From positions 434,001-498,000 of the forward strand of contig JASJOG010000175.1 in NCBI GenBank assembly GCA_030142905.1: 64,000 nucleotides of DNA. The letters are read 5' to 3'. Within the stretch, counting starts at the first letter, position 1. Each line of letters starts with the position of its first letter. Positions 59,615-64,000 of this stretch are shown piece by piece. This stretch comes from Heliopora coerulea. Lineage: Eukaryota > Cnidaria > Anthozoa > Scleralcyonacea > Helioporidae. A program made the translations under genes and the position numbers. Under the pieces are notes generated by a model. That model was not told the DNA's origin. It made no database searches and saw only the letters and a list, made by a program, of their open reading frames with translations.

Positions 59615-62600
59615 TTAATATTCACCTGAAAATTTGTACACTTCCATTGCGTAGTCTCCACCCCTCCCATCCTTTGCGCAGTCATTAGACTTCCCATACA
59701 TTTTATATCGTTGGAGTAGATTCCGTCCACCAAAACATTGTCCCCCATTCTCAACGGCGAAACCAAGAAAACCTTGCTCCTTGGCAACCCGGGCGCACTT
59801 GATTATGGAATTTTCACGAACACGGTATCCATTTTCTAACAACGGTGACATATTTTCTAGGCTTGGAACCACTCGACTAGGATCGTCCCTCCAGCAGCCA
59901 ATGCTTTTATAGACTGTTAGGAAAAGCAATATTAATGATGTAATTGTGGTAATTATTACTAATTATTAATTTATTATTATTATATTAATATATTATTATT
60001 TATTAATATAATAATAATATTTATTATTATAATCTATTATAATTATTATTAATTGATTTATTAACAATTAATTGTGGTAATTATTAATGTAATTGTGATA
60101 ACCTTCGCTCACCATCTGAGTCTGTGTAGCTCAATGGTTAGAGCATCTCACCGGCGATCAGAAGGTTACGGGTTCGATTCCCGTCAGGGACTCAAAAAGT
60201 TTTTCTGAGAGAATAGCTTGAGAGCGTGCGTATTAAAAGCAATATTGTTGATAAAAAAGCTTGTTGCACATACAGTGATCTCTTTTACCTTTTTCAAAGA
60301 CAGACAGACAGCAGATAAATCGAAAGATAGCAGATAGACTGGTTACGTAGGAAGCCGAAAGGGTTAGGGTGATGTTACACGGGACGATTTTTAACTCTTT
60401 CCCGGCGGCTTAAGACTTCTATCATTTTACTCTGGCTAACGCCAGACGATTTTAATCGTCAACGGGAGAGCTCCCACCTTGAAAGAGTTAACGAAGATTT
60501 TTAGCGCAACTGTGTTGCACAAAAAATCGATACATGTAACAAGGTCTTTGCGAACGCAGCAATCACTGCGGCAATATGTTGCATAACTTTTAGGGAACTC
60601 CTAAAACTTACGAGAGGATGAACTGCCGTTTTGAGCAAAGACGTGTCAAACATGTCGTTCAACACTGCCTACACAGCACTCTACGTTTATATCATTGGAA
60701 CATACAGACGAACAGACGGCTATGTTACTGAAAGTGGAGGGAGCATATTCCTGACTATCACAGCTTTATGGTAGCGAAACCACTAAAACTATCTTCATAT
60801 GTGCACTCAATTAACCACTGTATCTCATGAACAGTGGTTATGGTAAAAGTTTTAAATTGGTCAACCATTAGTTACAGTCATTTATTGTTGTCTCACAGTC
60901 AAACAACGAAGATATTCACATACTTATCTTTTTGGCTTCTAGAGTTGAGTTGGATTTCTCTACGAAATAAAAAAAACATTGCAACGTGATACAACTTAAA
61001 TAATTTCCCGCATCGTGTGGCAAATATGATGGCCCAGACAATAAATTTAAATAAAGGCATAACGAAGACATAGATTGAAGTATAAGAATTTATTTAACTG
61101 ACGTTTCGTCGCTAAACTCGTAGTACCTTCAAAGTGTGATCTTATTTACAAAGTCTTAGCTTAAATGTAGTTGGCTAATACAAATTGCAAAGCGATTGGA
61201 GGATAGATAATACGGCATGGTAATTGATGCGATAAATTACAGGGTAAGAAATAGAATTAAGACAAGATTAAAGGAACAGGTCTTACGTTTGCGTTAAAAA
61301 GAACAGGTCTTTAAAAGAACAGTTTTTATAGGAACAGATCTTATGTTTGCGTTCTAGGCCATCATATTTATAACACGATTAAGGTTTCCGCCTAGATCGT
61401 CGATTGCCACTATTTTAAATAGTTTTCACATCGAGGTCTTATATTTTCTGTAATCCGTATATAATTGATTTTTTGACTTAGGCTTTTCTTAATAAGTCAG
61501 CTTACCAAGTTCGAGGAACGCTGTTTTTAATTTGTTATGCCGAGAAGGTACACCTTAAAACAATATGGTTAACATATTAAATGTATATGTTACATAATAA
61601 TTAAACAATTCTGAAGAAAGGGTTGATGAAGTTATATATATATATAGAGAGAGAGACATGTATATGTGTGAAAATTTAGAAGAAAGCTGTTACCTGTCTT
61701 GGCTGCACTGGCTTTCCAAGCTGATGTCAATGTTGTTTCATGAGCATTTCTGTTTTTTGTATTGATAACTGTAAAATAGAATAACTTATAATTTTAATGA
61801 AAAAGCCATATTTCGGAGTATCTGTATGTTTAGGTAGGTTTATCAACTTTAAGGTTCGAAAACCATGATAAGGTAAAGTCCCTATACACGGGATTCAAGA
61901 CCAGAAAATTAAGAATACCAGTTCTACCAAATGGCGCTTAATAAATGCTTAAATAATCCTTAAACGTGATTTTATAGTCTACCCACGAAATCCTAAATTA
62001 TCGGTCAAGCAAATGTCCTTAAATAACAAAAAGAGTTACCGTTATAAAGAGTCCTCGTTCTGGCAGGTCTGTGACCGTGATCTATCCGTAAGAAACAAAC
62101 TGATTCCCTTGACCTCGTAGATAAAAGGGGCGTATCCCGCTCGGTAAATTTTTTTGACAATCTTCTTTTCCCAGGTTCCTAAGTCAATTTTCCCCCGTAA
62201 ATCCAGTCGATTCAAACATTTTTCTATTCTCAGGTTCATTCGAAAGGACATAGCTTTATGTATGCTATGTTTATGCAGACTTCAATAAACCACTATTTTG
62301 ACTCGCAATTCACAACTCAAGCTGATCTTCTTCAACTCATTTTTCTGTACCTGATTTTTGTTTTGGATTTTGTGACGCAAGTTTGTCAACTTCATCTTCT
62401 GCTTTCTTGGTTAGCGTAGCAAGCATATTCTCCGCTTTGTTATCCAGACGAGTGTTATTCGTCTTTTTACCGAATACCTGTCCTCGCTTTTTGTCTTTTA
62501 GTTCTGGATCTAAGAGCCGTAGAAGTTCTTCGAGAGTATCTCCGGTTTCCTTTGCTGTAAAGTCCACAGTCTTTAATTTTGTTCGAAGTGTTTCGTGTTT

Positions 62601-63809
62601 CGTTGCTGCAGCTAGAATGAGGATAAGAAAGAAACTCATTAAAAATCCCTTACGCCATAGGAGCCTCCTTAGGAACGTAATGGAACTACTGGGGGCCCTT
62701 AAGGAGGTTTTCGCTCAGGGGCTCCGTCACTCCCTTTAGTATAGACATATTTCAAAACTTTAATCTCTATTGTCTTTACAGATTCATCGGGGGCCCCTTA
62801 GTGGTCGGGGGTCCTTAGTGGTCGGGGGCCCTTAGGAGTTGCTCTAGCCCTGACCATAGTCCTTTACGTCACTGATCAACATTGCATTTTTCTAAATCTT
62901 CTGCTCAGAAATTCCGTCGACTTAGGAAGGAGCAACCATCTGGAGCCCTCACGCCTTATCTGAAAGAGAATAATCTCTTAACGACATCAATATTTCTTTG
63001 CTATTTAAAATACCTCAACATGACAGTATACATTTTCAAATTTCCTTACTTGATTGATGTTTTTTAAGATGGGGATAATCCGCATGTAGTTCTTTAATGG
63101 CATCTTGGGTGGCCTTCTTTAAGTCGTTCAGAGTATCAATTTCCGCTGAGTTGGTGGTGTCTTTGTCTAAGCCTCCAGAAATCGTATTTTGCTTGTTACT
63201 TGACGACTGCAGTTGCTCGAGTTTTTCACGAAGTTTTTTCAGTTTAAATTTAAGTGCTTTGAGTCGTTTCTGGTGTTGCTTATGTGCCTCCATTTGGACC
63301 TGCAAGGCAGCGTTAATCGAAGGCCCCGAGACAGCAGGACGATTGTCAGTTGGTTTGTCGCTAACATGCGCATGAACAGTTTGTCCTGGAAGGACTGGAG
63401 TGAGGCCTGGGTTCACGGAGGTTGGGTTTTCGTCGTCCGCATCTGACGGTTGTGAATCGACTGAAGCCTTCAAATGGAAAGTAGTTTGATGAGCATAGGC
63501 TAAAACGTTTTTTATCCTTCTGACACTCATACTGAGTGTAAGCTGTAATGAGCAGTTAAGCAAACCGCGAAAATAAAAAAAACCCAGAAAAAATAGCGGT
63601 AGAAAAATAAGCACTCCTTATGTCCTGACGAGAAAGTCAAGGACGACTACAAGAGGAACAGAGAACCTCAGAAAATAACGGTAACAGCAACAACAAAAAG
63701 AAGCAAAACTGACGAACAGTGGCCACCAGAACAGCGATGACAACGACAACACCAACATGAACAGCATCAACAGCAAAAACAAATGCCACAACTTTCTACA
63801 AAACGTCAT
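59615..63809 (-). CDS. Predicted membrane/secreted coiled-coil protein with C-terminal four-cysteine domain
   Basis: Model in transcript order: 63809-63714, 63542-63050, 62611-62351, 61768-61694, 60957-60924 and 59903-59615. All have GT-AG introns and matching phases; 415 residues. Exon 1 is the least certain: it encodes a hydrophobic start (MTFCRKLWHLFLLLMLFMLV) with a gtcagt donor, and joins a strong acceptor (tgctcattacag). Alternatively exon 2 starts itself at ATG 63614, with another hydrophobic leader. Next come a Pro/Asp-rich spacer, a coiled coil about residues 113-155 (HQKRLKALKFKLKKLREKLE), a second charged helical region (KAENMLATLTKKAEDEVDKL), and a C-terminal unit of about 90 residues: GCWRDDPSRVVPSLE, IIKCARVAKEQGFLGFAVE, GGQCFGGRNL, SNDCAKDGRGGDYAMEVYKF. 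The four Cys and GG spacing resemble WSC-like extracellular modules; function unknown. Probably cell-surface or matrix. Confidence 0.68.
59935..60090. repeat. (ATT)n/(AAT)n block
   Basis: Imperfect attatt/aataat repeats with local inverted symmetry (tattattaatat), bordered by direct repeats of aattgtggtaattatta. Confidence 0.85.
60120..60192 (+). tRNA. tRNA-like sequence (degenerate Ala-GGC-like or SINE head)
   Basis: 73 bases fold as a cloverleaf: acceptor GTCTGTG/CAGGGAC with one G-G clash and one G-U, D stem GCTC/GAGC, T stem ACGGG/CCCGT with loop TTCGATT. The A box (tagctcaatggttagagc) and B box (ggttcgattcc) of the pol III promoter are intact. The anticodon loop is CCGGCGA, giving GGC at 34-36, but position 33 is C instead of the universal U, and the anticodon stem has a C-C clash. 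A tRNA pseudogene or SINE head is more likely than a working tRNA. It lies in an intron of the minus-strand gene. Confidence 0.5.
60391..60490. repeat. Dispersed palindromic GGCTAA-type repeat
   Basis: ttaactctttcccggcggct, attttactctggctaacgcc, agacgattttaatcgtcaac and ccttgaaagagtta. Inverted edges ttaactctttc/gaaagagtta mark a complete unit of about 100 bases. Confidence 0.8.
60595..60705. repeat. Diverged GACGTTTCGAG-type repeat, half copy
   Basis: acttacgagaggatgaactg, ccgttttgagcaaagac and gttcaacactgcctacacag match the copy at 54020-54185. Confidence 0.6.
62640..62880 (-). repeat. Dispersed repeat, pair member in reverse orientation
   Basis: The reverse complement contains ctaaggggcccccgatgaat, ctgtaaagacaatagagatt, ttgaaatatgtctatacta and ggcccccagtagttcc, in the same order as 38560-38830. 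A short internal duplication (gtggtcggggg) is also present. Confidence 0.7.
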
Positions 63810-63889
63810 ACAATGTTAACTTCTAACAGGTCAAGAAAAGTATTGTTATTGATAGGGTGAAGAGAAAGTAAGATGCGACAACTTTGGGT

Positions 63890-64000
63890 GAAGCAACTAC
63901 CTGAAATATACGAAAAGAAACTTCGACGTTTCGAGCGAAGACCCTTTGTCGGGAAGTTAGTAGCTAACTTCCCGACGAAGGGCCTTCGCTCGAAACTTCG
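63890..64000. repeat. Palindromic GACGTTTCGAGCGAAGACCC repeat, cut by window end
   Basis: cgacgtttcgagcgaagacc followed by ctttgtcgggaagttag is mirrored by ctaacttcccgacgaagggc and cttcgctcgaaac. The palindrome centre is near 63961, and the right arm runs off the window. Confidence 0.8.

Noticed and set aside
62042..62251. Minus-strand frame of 69 codons as an extra exon of the four-Cys gene
   Set aside because: It ends in a stop with no in-phase donor, while exon 62351-62611 joins directly to 61694-61768 in phase.

Overview
This window looks like an animal nuclear genome, most likely an anthozoan cnidarian such as a stony coral or sea anemone. The basis is: intron-rich genes with GT-AG introns of about 70-4,000 bases; AT-rich DNA; single metazoan-type orthologues (activin/TGF-beta type I receptor, GOSR2, UTP11, LITAF, MAD2L1, ALDH6A1, FLACC1, B4GALT family); and a dense load of MITEs, foldbacks, SINEs, a Tc1 relic and Penelope-like debris. 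The taxon is inference; gene identities come from residue patterns that can be read across spliced exons.

Layout. 1-3,000 (+): last four exons of a type I activin/TGF-beta receptor kinase, with a long 3' flank. 6,198-8,830 (-): complete 7-exon GOSR2 (membrin). Two MITEs abut at 9,309-10,044. 10,230-10,976 (+): intronless UTP11. 12,519-13,847 (-): two-exon LITAF-type zinc-ribbon protein. 15,262-17,047 (+): six-exon MAD2L1. 17,973-27,305 (+): 17-step ALDH6A1 (methylmalonate-semialdehyde dehydrogenase) with a duplicated 31-base exon. 27,306-33,620 has no supported gene. 33,621-34,286 (+): intronless orphan protein. 34,610-35,654: dead Tc1 transposase. 36,252-37,097 (+): intronless carbonyl-reductase-type SDR. 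37,945-50,776 (+): 21-exon FLACC1-like coiled-coil gene. 51,350-54,816 (-): seven-exon beta-1,4-GalNAc/Gal-transferase. 54,817-59,614: repeats, a Penelope-like GIY-YIG relic and a LINE tail. 59,615-63,809 (-): a membrane or secreted coiled-coil protein ending in a four-cysteine domain.

The genes are independent eukaryotic transcription units with unrelated jobs (signalling, Golgi SNARE, rRNA processing, spindle checkpoint, valine catabolism, flagellar coiled coil, glycan synthesis); no pathway cluster is visible. GOSR2/UTP11 and LITAF/MAD2L1 are divergent pairs. FLACC1 and the glycosyltransferase are convergent, with stops only about 570 bases apart.

Most notable: (1) ALDH6A1 has two alternative 31-base exons separated by a 28-base gap. 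They encode 9/11 identical residues, and the two replaced positions align with substrate-tunnel residues of ALDH2. Joining both gives an immediate stop, so mutually exclusive splicing is predicted. (2) A complete type I hammerhead ribozyme lies on the minus strand at 50,869-50,914, with a degenerate relative in an ALDH6A1 intron. (3) The receptor gene appears to use a GC-AG intron. (4) The B4GALT-family enzyme carries Leu at the donor-selecting position, which predicts GalNAc transfer.
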